A stretch of 64,000 bases of DNA from Flavobacterium hydatis (GCF_000737695.1 NZ_JPRM01000042.1:1-64000); one strand, 5' to 3'; shown: positions 7,672 through 17,448, numbered from the stretch's first letter. The notes: generated from the sequence alone by a model not told the origin. Translations and numbers: made by a program.

Positions 7672-8835
7672 TTAGAAATAGTACCCTATGTTGCATTGCA
7701 AACGGGCATGCCATTTATTATCAAATTCATTATATAAACTAGCTTGGCTACCACCTAAAAACGGATGATTATACCCCGCAACATATTCTACGTAAGTATA
7801 TATCGAATCTATTACTTTTATCATTGCCCCGTTTGTAAGCATATGTGTTGCATTCAGATTAAACTTTTTATCTAAATATCCGTATTCACTATAAAATGCT
7901 ATTTCATTTAAAGACTTACCTTTAAACGGAATGCTGTATTTAGCAGATAAAGTATAAACATCTGCTTTAGAAACCACTTGATAGGTATAATTAAAAGATC
8001 CCATGTCTACAAATTCCGAATTTCCTCCCTTAGGGTTAAACGCATATCTATAAACTTGCGCTTTTATTCCTAAGTTTTTATAATCCAAATTGTAGTGGAA
8101 TGCAAAAGCATTTCGGTTCCCCATTTTGTTTTCTACAAAATTATATAGTTGCCCAAATTGTCCTGAAGCGCCTATTTTATGAGAGAAATCATTTGTTTTA
8201 ATCTTGTATAAAAGTTGTCCCGAAAGCTGATTAATCTCTTTATTATCTCCCAACACACTTGCAGACCATTGATTATCTCTTAACTCTGGATCGTTTGTAA
8301 AGGATTCCATCGCATTCTTCATAAAAGCAACCTGCCAATCCCAAGTACTTCCTTTATGATGGTACTTTGCTCCCATACTATATTTCCCTTCAAACCCAAT
8401 GCCATATCCTATTCCTAAAAACCAGCTATACGAGTTATAGTCTAAGTTACCAAAAGGATCTTGTATTAAACCTACCTGAATATCATCTCCGTTATCAAAG
8501 TCATATCCTATCCAGCCTTCTTTGGGCATTGTACCTCCAGATACTGCTGGCATGAATCTCATATCGGCAAATACTTTAAACTTTTTGTACGAACCGCTTA
8601 CAACAAGACCAAACAAGTCGAAGCCAAACTCCCCTCCCTCTTTTCTTCTGGCTTCATTATAAAACTCATCCTTATAATGCACCCTAAAAGCACCGTTTAT
8701 AGTTAGTTTTGGTTTGTCTGGATTTACAACAAGAGTGTCTGCTTTGACATCGATATCTGCTGCTTGAGAATAAATAAAATTACTTATAGAAAGCGTAAGT
8801 AAAATTAGAAGCAATTTAAAATGAGTATAGCGCAT
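7672..8835 (-). CDS. Outer-membrane beta-barrel porin
   Basis: This 387-residue protein has a signal peptide (residues 1-23, SNFIYSQ) and then alternating polar/hydrophobic strands with many aromatic girdle residues, ending in aromatic GYYF as barrel proteins do. It most resembles phosphate-selective porin O/P-like or related substrate-specific porins. It follows the FGGY kinase operon on the same strand, separated by 201 bp and a terminator. It may pass the sugar or polyol used by that operon across the outer membrane; this is inferred from position only. Confidence 0.7.
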   Translation of the reverse strand: MRYTHFKLLLILLTLSISNFIYSQAADIDVKADTLVVNPDKPKLTINGAFRVHYKDEFYNEARRKEGGEFGFDLFGLVVSGSYKKFKVFADMRFMPAVSGGTMPKEGWIGYDFDNGDDIQVGLIQDPFGNLDYNSYSWFLGIGYGIGFEGKYSMGAKYHHKGSTWDWQVAFMKNAMESFTNDPELRDNQWSASVLGDNKEINQLSGQLLYKIKTNDFSHKIGASGQFGQLYNFVENKMGNRNAFAFHYNLDYKNLGIKAQVYRYAFNPKGGNSEFVDMGSFNYTYQVVSKADVYTLSAKYSIPFKGKSLNEIAFYSEYGYLDKKFNLNATHMLTNGAMIKVIDSIYTYVEYVAGYNHPFLGGSQASLYNEFDNKWHARLQCNIGYYF

Positions 8836-8969
8836 AATTTTTATATTAATTAAATTATAAAACCCAGACTAATTCAAGCCACAATCAAGCGCATACAAAG
8901 AGAGAGCATGATAGGTACAATTGTACTTCATGCCTTTTTTTTATTGCAAAAGTGATTGCTTACTTGAGG

Positions 8970-9010
8970 AAAAAAATAGCTTCCTAATCTGGTAATAGAA
9001 AGCTATTTTT
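8970..9010 (-). terminator. Terminator of the kinase operon
   Basis: AAAAATAGCTT (8972-8982) pairs perfectly with AAGCTATTTTT (9000-9010); on the minus strand a run of Ts follows. It lies 27 bp past the stop of the FGGY kinase gene and separates it from the porin gene. A second dyad (GCATGA.. / ..TCATGC) lies at about 8907-8932. Confidence 0.75.
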
Positions 9011-9036
9011 AAATAATGAAAAGAAAACCGAATGAT

Positions 9037-10473
9037 TTATTCTACTTCTAAACTTTGAATTTCTTTTAATGTATTCTCTAACAACTGTGGTAATTTGTGA
9101 TAAACTTTATCATTGATCCGCTTATACTTTTTATGATTTTCCAAATCAGGAAGGAACTCATCTTTTTCTTTTACCATATTTTTTACTGCAGTTTCAAAAT
9201 CAGGATAACAGCCTATTGCTACTGCTGTACAAATTGCAGCTCCCAAAGCAGCTGAACCACTCATTTCGTTTCGGACAACGGGAGTTCCGCTTATATCAGC
9301 AAAAATCTGCATGAACAAATCACTATTTGCGCCACCTCCAGATATGATAATTTTCTCAGGATTATGACCCAGTGTTTCATTCATTAATTGATAATGATTG
9401 TTCAATGTCAATGCAATTCCTTCCAGAATAGCACGGTAAATGTGTCCGCGCCCTTGATGACCGTTAAAACCAATCATTACTCCTTTTCTATACGCCTGAT
9501 ATGCTGGTGCCAACCAATCGGGAACAATCATCAAACCATCTGATCCAACAGAAACCTTTAAAGCTTCTTCTTCTAAAATTTGTTCCGGTGAAACGCCTTT
9601 TTCTTTTGCTTTGATGTTCAGTTCTTCACCAATTAAATCTCTAAACCAAGAAATCAACCACATTCCTCTTCTTACTCCGCCACTTTCGAATAAATAGCAA
9701 TTTGGTATACAAGATAAGTTGGTGAAATAATTGTCATGAGCAGGTCTGTTTTCGGTACCTACAACCATAGATGTAATGTAAGTTCCCAATGAAAACAATC
9801 CTCTGGATGAATCTATCAATCCTGCCCCTAAAGCTTCTACCGCTTTATCATTTGCTGTAGCAACTACTGGCAATCCTTCTGGTAAACCAGTTAACTGAGC
9901 TGCTTCTTTGGTTACTCTTCCTAAAACAGTTCCCGGCATTTGCAGCTTCAATAATTTCTCATTTGGAATTTTAAAACTATCCAAAACTGCTTTATCCTCA
10001 GACCAATTCCAGGTTTCCATATCTACAGGAAATTGCCATTGAAAAGCATTTGCTGCCGTATCCTTCAATTCTCCTGTAAGACGATGCGTGATATATCCTG
10101 TTGTAGGACATGTGTATGCAATTTCTTCTGAATCCTGAAAAGTTTCATACGCTCTTACATCCATCCAGCTCATCACGGGAGCAGCCAGATTTCCGTCTTT
10201 TTTCATGAAAACCCTGCAACAACGAATGGTACAAAGTCCAACTCCTTTTATAAGGCTTACATCGTCTCTAAAGTTTTTCATTAACCTGATCAGCGCTATT
10301 TGTATGCTGTCCCATAAATCATCATCAGGATGTTCTACATATCCTGTTTTTCTGAACAGCATAGGCTTAAGAGGCTCAATTTCAGAATGTATAATCTCCC
10401 CTTTTGAGTTGATGATATACACTTTGGTACTTTGAGACCCATTATCGATTGAAATAAAATATTGTTCGTTCAT
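9037..10473 (-). CDS. FGGY-family carbohydrate kinase (YgcE-like)
   Basis: This 478-residue kinase phosphorylates a sugar or polyol. The N-terminal phosphate-binding motif is DNGSQSTKVYIINSKGE, and the C-terminal FGGY signature region includes ISGGGANSDLFMQIFADISG with a following SAALGAA. Length and domain order are normal for xylulose/glycerol-type kinases. It is the last gene of a four-gene operon with an SDR dehydrogenase (11-bp gap), an MFS permease and an FAD-linked dehydrogenase, the same set as E. coli ygcE, ygcW, yqcE and ygcU. That E. coli locus has no established substrate to my knowledge. Confidence 0.85.
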   Translation of the reverse strand: MNEQYFISIDNGSQSTKVYIINSKGEIIHSEIEPLKPMLFRKTGYVEHPDDDLWDSIQIALIRLMKNFRDDVSLIKGVGLCTIRCCRVFMKKDGNLAAPVMSWMDVRAYETFQDSEEIAYTCPTTGYITHRLTGELKDTAANAFQWQFPVDMETWNWSEDKAVLDSFKIPNEKLLKLQMPGTVLGRVTKEAAQLTGLPEGLPVVATANDKAVEALGAGLIDSSRGLFSLGTYITSMVVGTENRPAHDNYFTNLSCIPNCYLFESGGVRRGMWLISWFRDLIGEELNIKAKEKGVSPEQILEEEALKVSVGSDGLMIVPDWLAPAYQAYRKGVMIGFNGHQGRGHIYRAILEGIALTLNNHYQLMNETLGHNPEKIIISGGGANSDLFMQIFADISGTPVVRNEMSGSAALGAAICTAVAIGCYPDFETAVKNMVKEKDEFLPDLENHKKYKRINDKVYHKLPQLLENTLKEIQSLEVE

Positions 10474-10484
10474 AACAATTCGTT

Positions 10485-11261
10485 TTATCTCGTTAAGAAT
10501 CCGCCATCAACGGCTAAGATATGTCCGTTTACAAAGTGAGAAGCCTGACTTGCCAAGAATACCGTGGTTCCCATTAAATCAGCAACATCTCCCCAACGTC
10601 CTTCTGGAGTATGATCTACAATCCATTTGTTACGTTCTGGATTATCTATAGATGCCTGAGCTACTTTAGTTTTAAAATAACCTGGAGCAATTCCGTTAAC
10701 CTGTACATTATATTGTGCTAATTCGTCGCAATAAGCTTTGGTTAAACCTGCTAATCCGTGTTTGGTAGCTGCGTATGCAGGAGACCATTGTCCGCCTAAG
10801 AAAGAAAATAACGAACAAATATTAATGATTTTTCCGCTTTTTTGAGGAATGAAAAACTTGGTAACTTCTGCCGACATTTCAAAAGCAGCCGTTAAATTGA
10901 TACTTACCATTGGATCCCATTCTTTTCTTCCAAAATTAAGCACATCAGCAATTAAGCAAATTCCTGCGCAGTTTACCAGGATATCTACTGATCCTAATTT
11001 TTCTACACATTCTTCTACGATTTTTTTTGGTATTCCGTCTTTCGTAATATCTGCTGACATGTACACCGCTTTACCGCCTTCATTCTCTATCAATCGATTG
11101 AAATCAGCATCATCCGGCATAATACTTGGCATAAATACATTAGCTCCAGCTTTTGCTAAAGCTAAAGAAAAAGCCTGTCCTAATCCTGTATTTCCTCCTG
11201 TTACAATTGCGTTTTTCCCTTTAAGAGAAAAATAGCCCATATTAAAATCTGTAATTTCCAT
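10485..11261 (-). CDS. SDR-family oxidoreductase (YgcW/KduD-like)
   Basis: This 258-residue classical short-chain dehydrogenase has the cofactor motif TGGNTGLGQAF near residue 20, NCAGI in the middle, a catalytic Ser in NICSLFS, and YAATK with Tyr and Lys. It ends in VDGGFLTR, as 2-deoxy-D-gluconate 3-dehydrogenase-like SDRs do. It probably oxidises or reduces a hydroxyl of the imported sugar derivative before or after the FAD enzyme acts. It sits between the kinase and the MFS permease in one operon. Confidence 0.87.
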   Translation of the reverse strand: MEITDFNMGYFSLKGKNAIVTGGNTGLGQAFSLALAKAGANVFMPSIMPDDADFNRLIENEGGKAVYMSADITKDGIPKKIVEECVEKLGSVDILVNCAGICLIADVLNFGRKEWDPMVSINLTAAFEMSAEVTKFFIPQKSGKIINICSLFSFLGGQWSPAYAATKHGLAGLTKAYCDELAQYNVQVNGIAPGYFKTKVAQASIDNPERNKWIVDHTPEGRWGDVADLMGTTVFLASQASHFVNGHILAVDGGFLTR

Positions 11262-11287
11262 TTTATATATTTTTTTATTGTTATAAT

Positions 11288-12550
11288 TTATTTTTTTTGA
11301 GTTTGTTGTTTAAATATGGTAACAAAACAAATTGCTGCTATTCCCAAAACTGCGCTTATTATAAAGTAAGCATTGTATCCTCCTTCATCTCCAAATTTGT
11401 TAAAAACTATCGTACTGAAATACGGTATAAAAATGTCTGGTAAGTATCCTAAAAGAGAAATAAACCCTACCGCTGTACCCATTATTTTGTTATCTATCCT
11501 GCTGTCTCCCAGTAATGACCAATAGGTACCACGAATAGCATAAACAAATGTTCCTCCTAGTATTATTAAAATATAATACACATTAAAACTTGTTGTTTCT
11601 GAAGGAAGAAAAGCAATCGCAAATAAAGTAAGAGCTGCTCCGCATAAAGCGGTGACTAATGTTAGACTTTTTCCGAATTTATCGGCTAAAAAACCGCCTA
11701 AGATTCCGCCTATAGGTCTCATCCATAACACAATTACCATAATAGTATTTACTGTAACGGGAGTGATTTTTAGATTTTTTTCCATAAAACCACCATAATA
11801 ATACACTACCCAGGTTACTGAATACGAACAAAAGATTATGGCTCCCATCAAATAAACAAACTTGTTTTTGATAACGGAATTGACATCTTTAAAATCAAAA
11901 CCTTTCTCCTCTTCTTGCACGTCTTTTACAACTGTTAATTCATTTTTATCTGATTTAACTACTTCTTTTTCTACAAACAAGGCAATAAGAATCCCCACAA
12001 CAAGTAACACAGACGAATACATATAAATAACATATTGTAGTGCTTCGGTTTTATTTTCCAGCGTTTCTCCTTTTTCTAAAACATGAGAAAAAATAAGCAA
12101 CGCTACACTTGCTAATATTGCTTCTATAACACCTCTTCCTCCGTCAAGAAACCCAAAGAAACGCCCTTCCTCTTCGGGAGTAGACAGTAACTTAACCAAC
12201 TTCATGTGTGCTCCCCAAAATGTAAATACGGAGAATACTCCCCACAAACAGAATATGCCTATGATCGAACCGTAGTCCGGAATCTGAGCAAACCAAAATC
12301 CGCCGAGCGCTGTACCTAACAATGAAAAAACAAGTAGGTATTTAGCCGAAAATTTATCACTTAATATACCACTTGGGAAATATCCTAATATGAATATAAA
12401 GCCCAAGACGGTATAAATTATATTAAGATCATCTAAACCAATTTTAAAAACTGCTAAAATGGTTTCCTGATAATTTGTCCTTAAATAAATCAGTGGATAA
12501 ATTGCTCCGGCAGCCAGCACTATGAGGATAAACTGAATATATCTTTTCAT
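11288..12550 (-). CDS. MFS transporter (YqcE-like)
   Basis: This 420-residue permease has twelve predicted membrane segments and a charged cytoplasmic loop in the middle (residues ~195-220, rich in K/E/D). The MFS motif in loop 2-3 is GILSDKFSAKYLL, with a repeat-half counterpart GGFLADKFGKSLTL. It is most like sugar/organophosphate-type MFS proteins such as YqcE. Its place inside the kinase-SDR-FAD operon marks it as the inner-membrane importer of the operon's substrate. Confidence 0.85.
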   Translation of the reverse strand: MKRYIQFILIVLAAGAIYPLIYLRTNYQETILAVFKIGLDDLNIIYTVLGFIFILGYFPSGILSDKFSAKYLLVFSLLGTALGGFWFAQIPDYGSIIGIFCLWGVFSVFTFWGAHMKLVKLLSTPEEEGRFFGFLDGGRGVIEAILASVALLIFSHVLEKGETLENKTEALQYVIYMYSSVLLVVGILIALFVEKEVVKSDKNELTVVKDVQEEEKGFDFKDVNSVIKNKFVYLMGAIIFCSYSVTWVVYYYGGFMEKNLKITPVTVNTIMVIVLWMRPIGGILGGFLADKFGKSLTLVTALCGAALTLFAIAFLPSETTSFNVYYILIILGGTFVYAIRGTYWSLLGDSRIDNKIMGTAVGFISLLGYLPDIFIPYFSTIVFNKFGDEGGYNAYFIISAVLGIAAICFVTIFKQQTQKK

Positions 12551-12573
12551 ACCCTTAGTTTTTTAAATGGCTA

Positions 12574-14085
12574 TTATTTTTGATATTTTTCACCCTCAAC
12601 CTGAGGAAAAATGGTTCCGAAATTCATGATTCCGTTAGGATCAAAAACTTCTTTTAATTTCTCAAGCATATAGTAAGCGCTTCCGTGCTCTTCTTTTGTC
12701 CATTCGTTTCTATACTTACCAATTCCGTGGTGGTGACACATAGATCCGCCAAGTTTTAAGGTTTCTTCTACGATAATAGTCTGAATTGGGTGGTGATAGA
12801 GACGCATTTCATCCTCTGGCTCGCAATTGATATTGTAATTGTATACAAAATACATATTGGTTCCGTTTATATAACTGTGAGATGAATGCCCGCCTAACAT
12901 GGTAATATCTTTACTTCTAGGAAACTCATTTCTAATTCTTTCGATTACGTTATAATATATTTGTGTAACGTTTTCCCAATCTGCAGATATTTCTGTTGTA
13001 AAACCGTCATGAGAATTACGAGTAACCATATCTTTGATTTCTTCTTCTATTCTTTCCTGAGTCCAGTTAAGATGATTGAACCAATTTGCAATCAATGAAG
13101 GAGCTACTTTTTCTGTAACACCATCTTTAAACATTTCTACAGCATCTTCGATTCCTACACCTGTAGCAGCTACCATATTTTCATTTCCTTCTGCCATAAA
13201 AATCAAAATACATTGCCCTTTATGGAATAGACTGAAATGCTGCGCAGCATCTTCCTCAGAATATACTCTTGCTACAGAAGGTCTGTAACCATTTGCCATT
13301 ACTTCTCTTAAAATTTTAACTCCTGTATCGACATCTTTAAGTAAATACCCAAAAAAGCGGTTGTTTTGAGGGAAATATCGATATAGTTTTACGGTAACTT
13401 CTGTGATGTAACACAAAGCTCCTTCGTTACCAATAGCAATATGTCTGATATCTGGCCCTCCTGCTCTTCTTGGTACATTTTTTATACGAGAAATATGTCC
13501 ATCAGGAAAAACACATTCTAATCCTACAACCATATCCTCTATACCTCCGTATAAAGTAGAGAATTGTCCGATACTACGTGTAGATACTAAACCTCCCATT
13601 TGGGCAACTGGTTTAGATTGAGGCGAATGTCCTGTTGTTAGATTATGTTTTCTAACTTCATCTTCTAATTGTTGCAAAACAACTCCTGATTGTGCCGTTA
13701 CCTGAAGATTGTAAGGATCAATTTTTATAATTTTATTTAAATTTTTTCCGTCAACAATTAAAGTTTGTTCTTTCCAGTTTTCTAAACCTCCCTCAGTTGC
13801 CGTTCTACCACTTCTAGGTATAACATTAATGCCGTAAGCATTACAATATCTCAGGATTTCAGAAACTTGCTCTGCTGAATCTGGATAAACTATAGCAATC
13901 GGGGCTGGAACATCCAAGACCTTTTTTGCCTTAGCATATTTTTTATATCGGTCTGCCGATGCTTCATATAAATCATCAGGATTAATGTTTATCTGATCTT
14001 GTTTTAGCATCTTAACTAAATCATTTAAAATCGTTTTATTTTCTTTCATAATATTTAAACTTTCGTGATTAAAATCCGCCTTCAT
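12574..14085 (-). CDS. FAD-linked oxidase/dehydrogenase (YgcU-like)
   Basis: This 503-residue flavoprotein belongs to the PCMH/VAO group (glycolate oxidase and alkylglycerone-phosphate synthase relatives). The FAD-binding segment is VIPRSGRTATEGGLE with VDGKNLNKI and QMGGLVSTRSIGQFSTLYGGIEDMV. The C-terminal cap domain ends with the conserved CHHHGIGKYR and the FDPNGIMNFGTIFP tail. It probably oxidises a secondary alcohol or hydroxyacid of the operon's substrate. It is the first gene of the operon, divergent from rpiR across 412 bp. The ATG at 14085 was chosen; a second ATG 12 codons in is also possible. Confidence 0.87.
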   Translation of the reverse strand: MKADFNHESLNIMKENKTILNDLVKMLKQDQININPDDLYEASADRYKKYAKAKKVLDVPAPIAIVYPDSAEQVSEILRYCNAYGINVIPRSGRTATEGGLENWKEQTLIVDGKNLNKIIKIDPYNLQVTAQSGVVLQQLEDEVRKHNLTTGHSPQSKPVAQMGGLVSTRSIGQFSTLYGGIEDMVVGLECVFPDGHISRIKNVPRRAGGPDIRHIAIGNEGALCYITEVTVKLYRYFPQNNRFFGYLLKDVDTGVKILREVMANGYRPSVARVYSEEDAAQHFSLFHKGQCILIFMAEGNENMVAATGVGIEDAVEMFKDGVTEKVAPSLIANWFNHLNWTQERIEEEIKDMVTRNSHDGFTTEISADWENVTQIYYNVIERIRNEFPRSKDITMLGGHSSHSYINGTNMYFVYNYNINCEPEDEMRLYHHPIQTIIVEETLKLGGSMCHHHGIGKYRNEWTKEEHGSAYYMLEKLKEVFDPNGIMNFGTIFPQVEGEKYQK

Positions 14086-14122
14086 TTTTATTTCTAATTT
14101 GTATTATTTAAATTTTTACAGC

Positions 14123-14135
14123 ACAAATGATTTGT
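14123..14135. promoter_or_regulatory. Candidate operator in the rpiR/FAD-gene divergent region
   Basis: ACAAATGATTTGT is a perfect 13-bp palindrome 38 bp upstream of the FAD gene's start. It could bind the divergent RpiR regulator. The rest of the 412-bp spacer is A/T-rich and shows no other clear motif. Confidence 0.35.
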
Positions 14136-14497
14136 AATAAATTACTTATAACATAACAAACGTAAGAAATATATTTCAATACAAACAATTATTTTCCTTA
14201 AATTTTAATTTAACACATAAAAATGGAAAATAATACAAGTTAACACAGATGATTTAATGGTTGTAATGCTAAACAATCAAGAAAAAAGCAACTTATACGT
14301 GCTTAACCCTGTTGTATGGAGGCATTATAGTTATTAAAACAAAATATAAGTACATTTTTTAATGGAAAATAAAAATTGTTTTATATAGGAAATACACGTT
14401 ATTTGCAGAATAAACTTTCAAATAAATAGACAAAAAGATAGAAATTGAGCCTATTTAAAAGGAAATGTAATACTTTTACTAAAAATTATCAAGGCAA

Positions 14498-15238
14498 ATG
14501 TATATTGTAAATAAAGATCTACTTAACTCTCTGGAGAAGAATATTTATTCTATTTTAATAAAAGAAATAAAAGCAAACAATACATTATCTATTACTGATG
14601 CTGCCTCTATTTGTACTTGTTCCCCATCTAAAATTTCAAAATTTGTGCAGAAGTTGGGATTTAAAAACTACAAGGAATATTTAGGTTTTATAAGTGGTAA
14701 TGCATTTACTGTAATCCCTGACGAAAGCGAACGTCTAAATAAATTCTTAGATAATTTTAATCCTGAGATTGTGGATCATTTTGTTAAATATCTCCAGAAA
14801 TTCGAGAAAATTATTTTATTTGGTTATGGTCCTTCTTTTATAGTTGGTCAGTATTTTGAATACAAACTAAGGAACTTATTAGACATCCCGATATGGGCGG
14901 TTGCTCACGAAACATCCATAACCGACATGTTGAGTAATAATAGCTTGGTTATTATTTTTTCGGTTACTGGAAAATTCAAATCTTTTAAAGAGTTGTATGA
15001 AAATATTGTTTCAAGAAACGGCAAAGTAGCTTTTATATTAGAAGAAGGAAGTACTGAATTTTTAGAGACATACGACTACACAATCACTCTGAGTAATTAT
15101 TTGCAAAAGCAAGATTTATTGCCTCACGAAAAAACAAGAACAACTCTTTTTGCGTTTATCGAAGCTGTAATTAAGCAGTTGGAAACATCATCTTCTGAAA
15201 ATGTTGTTAAGCCAAGAAAAAATATTAAACTCTCATAA
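14498..15238 (+). CDS. RpiR/MurR-family transcriptional regulator with SIS domain
   Basis: This 246-residue regulator has an N-terminal RpiR helix-turn-helix (residues ~15-75, containing SITDAASICTCSPSKISKFV and LGFKNYKEYL) and a C-terminal SIS sugar-phosphate-binding domain (ILFGYGPSFIVGQYFEYKL, SVTGKFKS). It is transcribed away from the kinase operon and ends with its own terminator. It should sense the phosphorylated intermediate made by the FGGY kinase and control the operon. Confidence 0.87.
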   Translation: MYIVNKDLLNSLEKNIYSILIKEIKANNTLSITDAASICTCSPSKISKFVQKLGFKNYKEYLGFISGNAFTVIPDESERLNKFLDNFNPEIVDHFVKYLQKFEKIILFGYGPSFIVGQYFEYKLRNLLDIPIWAVAHETSITDMLSNNSLVIIFSVTGKFKSFKELYENIVSRNGKVAFILEEGSTEFLETYDYTITLSNYLQKQDLLPHEKTRTTLFAFIEAVIKQLETSSSENVVKPRKNIKLS

Positions 15239-15245
15239 AACAAAA

Positions 15246-15277
15246 AAGCCTCCAAAATCAAATGACTTTAGAGGCTT
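15246..15277 (+). terminator. Terminator after rpiR
   Basis: AAGCCTC (15246-15252) pairs with GAGGCTT (15271-15277), extended by AAA/TTT across one mismatch. It lies between convergent genes, so it may serve both. Confidence 0.65.
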
Positions 15278-15335
15278 CTAAATTTTAAACCTAGTATTTT
15301 AGGTCAAAAACTGGTGTAACTGCTGACAATTTATC

Positions 15336-16457
15336 CTAATTATTATTCTCAATCAATTCAATGATTTTTAAAGCAACTCCTTTTGATGATTGAAAATTTT
15401 GTCCGGTAACAATTCGACCGTCTTGTTCAACGTAAGATTCATTTCTCTTAGAAAATTCAAAAGTCCCTCCTCTTTCTTCAATCGTCTTCTGGATTAAGAA
15501 TGGAAAATATTTAAAATATTCACCATCTTTTTTTTCAAAAGAATCAGGATATCCACTTACTTTTTTTCCTTCGACTAAGAATTTTCCATTTTTAGTTTTC
15601 AAGTTAACAATTCCTGCCGTTCCATGACATACCGACGAAATAATGCCGTTATTCTCTTCGTACACTTGCATGGCAATACGCTGAATATCTAAATTTTCTG
15701 GTACTTCATACATTGCGCTTCCACCTCCAATATAATGAACTGCTTTATAGATTTTATAATCAATTTCTTTAGGACTCACAGTATTTTTTATGGCATACAT
15801 AAAGTCTTGATTATATAAATATTGCTTTTGCAAACTGTCAGAAGTATTGATATAAGCCAAAGGAATTTCGCCGCCCTTAGGACTTACAAAATCAACGGTA
15901 TAACCTGAATTTACAAAAGTATCATAAGCATTTACGATTTCGGCAAAGCTATTTCCTGTAGAAATTGTAGATTTCCCGTAATAATGCGCATTAGAAACAA
16001 TAAATAATATTCTTTTTCCGGATTTATTACTTGCTTTGCTACTTGCTGCTTTGCTAATTATTTTCCATTCGCCCTGGATTTTTTTGAGCAAGAACATATC
16101 CATAAATTCTTGTTTTCTTTCTGGAATGAGAATTTCAGCTTTTGCAATAGCAATATCATTATAAGATTCTATAGAGATGATTCTTCCTAAACGCCCATTA
16201 AATTCCCCTTTATTCCCTTTTTGAAACCAGCTGACATATTCTGAAGCAGGAACTATCCATAATGGCTTTTCTTTGTGGCTTAGGTAAAGGTTAGCTTCAG
16301 GGTAAAAAGCTTTACTAATACTGTCAGGCATATTATAAGATGTGCCTTCAATATAGTTTTGAATACAATTCTCTATTAGAGATTGTTCGGATTGTGAAAA
16401 AGATAAATGTGGTAATAGTACAAATAAGATTGCGAAAAAGATTCTTCTCATAAACAT
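15336..16457 (-). CDS. Exported NTF2-like / DJ-1-PfpI fusion protein
   Basis: This 373-residue protein has a signal peptide (residues 1-~21), an NTF2-like (lumazine-binding type) domain at residues ~25-140 (LFLLKK-type strand, GEWKIISKA) and a DJ-1/PfpI domain from ~148. The nucleophile elbow is visible as SSVCHGTAGIV, with an upstream FVSPKGGEIPLA strand. The DJ-1/Hsp31 group includes chaperones, glyoxalases and amidases. Export and the NTF2 fusion suggest a periplasmic hydrolase or binding role. It stands alone, with a 235-bp gap to the next gene. Confidence 0.75.
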   Translation of the reverse strand: MFMRRIFFAILFVLLPHLSFSQSEQSLIENCIQNYIEGTSYNMPDSISKAFYPEANLYLSHKEKPLWIVPASEYVSWFQKGNKGEFNGRLGRIISIESYNDIAIAKAEILIPERKQEFMDMFLLKKIQGEWKIISKAASSKASNKSGKRILFIVSNAHYYGKSTISTGNSFAEIVNAYDTFVNSGYTVDFVSPKGGEIPLAYINTSDSLQKQYLYNQDFMYAIKNTVSPKEIDYKIYKAVHYIGGGSAMYEVPENLDIQRIAMQVYEENNGIISSVCHGTAGIVNLKTKNGKFLVEGKKVSGYPDSFEKKDGEYFKYFPFLIQKTIEERGGTFEFSKRNESYVEQDGRIVTGQNFQSSKGVALKIIELIENNN

Positions 16458-16692
16458 TGGTCTTTAATGATTTAAATATTAATCAAAACTATGTTGATTG
16501 AATTTTAAATCACTCCAAGTTTATAATAATGGAGTACTAATTTATATATTAGGAGTAAAAAATTACCCTTTTTGGTAACTTGAAAGCGTAGTACCTATGA
16601 TTTTTTAAATGAACTATAATTTGATTTTCAATATTCATTTATTGGAAAAATAGACTTTTTGAAATTGTTCCTGTTTAGCTTAATTATAGCTG

Positions 16693-17241
16693 TTATTTGG
16701 CTAAAGAATAATTTTCTATTGGTTTTATTGCGGTTTCTACAACCTCATCATTAAAGTCTGAATTTATTATTTTTCGAGCATTCCTTTTCAATCTTTTTAA
16801 TAATCGAACGTTGCCTGAATTTGGTTGTAACTTTTTAAGTTCTAGGAGTAATAAAGGGGTTAAACTATCTAATACTGGCCGAACTTGAGTTTTTAAATCA
16901 ACAGTAGGTTTAAATGGTTCACGATTCTCTGCCTTCCATTTTCCATGTAGTTGTCTTTGTATCATCTTTCCTGCTACGAACTGTGCCTGAAAAAAATCTA
17001 GCGCTAAATTTTCATCAATCCCCATTTTCTTAGCTTTATTTTTTACACTATCCAAAATGATTTTCTCACGAACTGGGTCATCAATTGGAGATTTTGTATT
17101 CCATTTACTTTTTGCAACCAGAACAGCAACCTCAAGTCTTTTGTTCATTAATCGTAATAAAGTATCATTTTCATGCTTATTTGTAAAAGAAACACAGAAT
17201 AAAAATATTGCTATCAGTATGGAGTTAAAGATTACTTTCAT
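16693..17241 (-). CDS. Exported chorismate mutase, AroQ-gamma class
   Basis: This 182-residue protein has an N-terminal signal peptide (residues 1-~20). Residues ~30-100 match secreted AroQ chorismate mutases: LMNKRLEVAVLVAKSKW, then PIDDPVREKIILDSV, then LDFFQAQFVAGKMIQRQ. These contain the Arg, Lys, Arg/Glu and Gln residues that line the active site in that class. It converts chorismate to prephenate, here outside the cytoplasm where no substrate is made in the standard pathway. The C-terminal ~70 residues form the second helical half as in MtCM. It stands alone. Confidence 0.82.
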   Translation of the reverse strand: MKVIFNSILIAIFLFCVSFTNKHENDTLLRLMNKRLEVAVLVAKSKWNTKSPIDDPVREKIILDSVKNKAKKMGIDENLALDFFQAQFVAGKMIQRQLHGKWKAENREPFKPTVDLKTQVRPVLDSLTPLLLLELKKLQPNSGNVRLLKRLKRNARKIINSDFNDEVVETAIKPIENYSLAK

Positions 17242-17448
17242 TATATATTTTCTATTTTGATTTTAAACGATAAATATTTCTCTCTTTTGGTACAACCCTT
17301 CTCACGATAAGAATATAAAACAAACTTATACAAAAAAAACGTTTAGATAGTTTCTAAACGGTCATTTTTCTTATCTTCCGTTTTGAATGAAAAACACTTA
17401 AAACCAGAAAAAAAATTAAAAAAGCGACTAACTTACAAGAGAAAACTA

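Noticed and set aside
17383..17448. Upstream extension of the zinc-ribbon gene from a TTG
   Set aside because: It adds only a basic, lysine-rich stretch before a good ATG with purines upstream.
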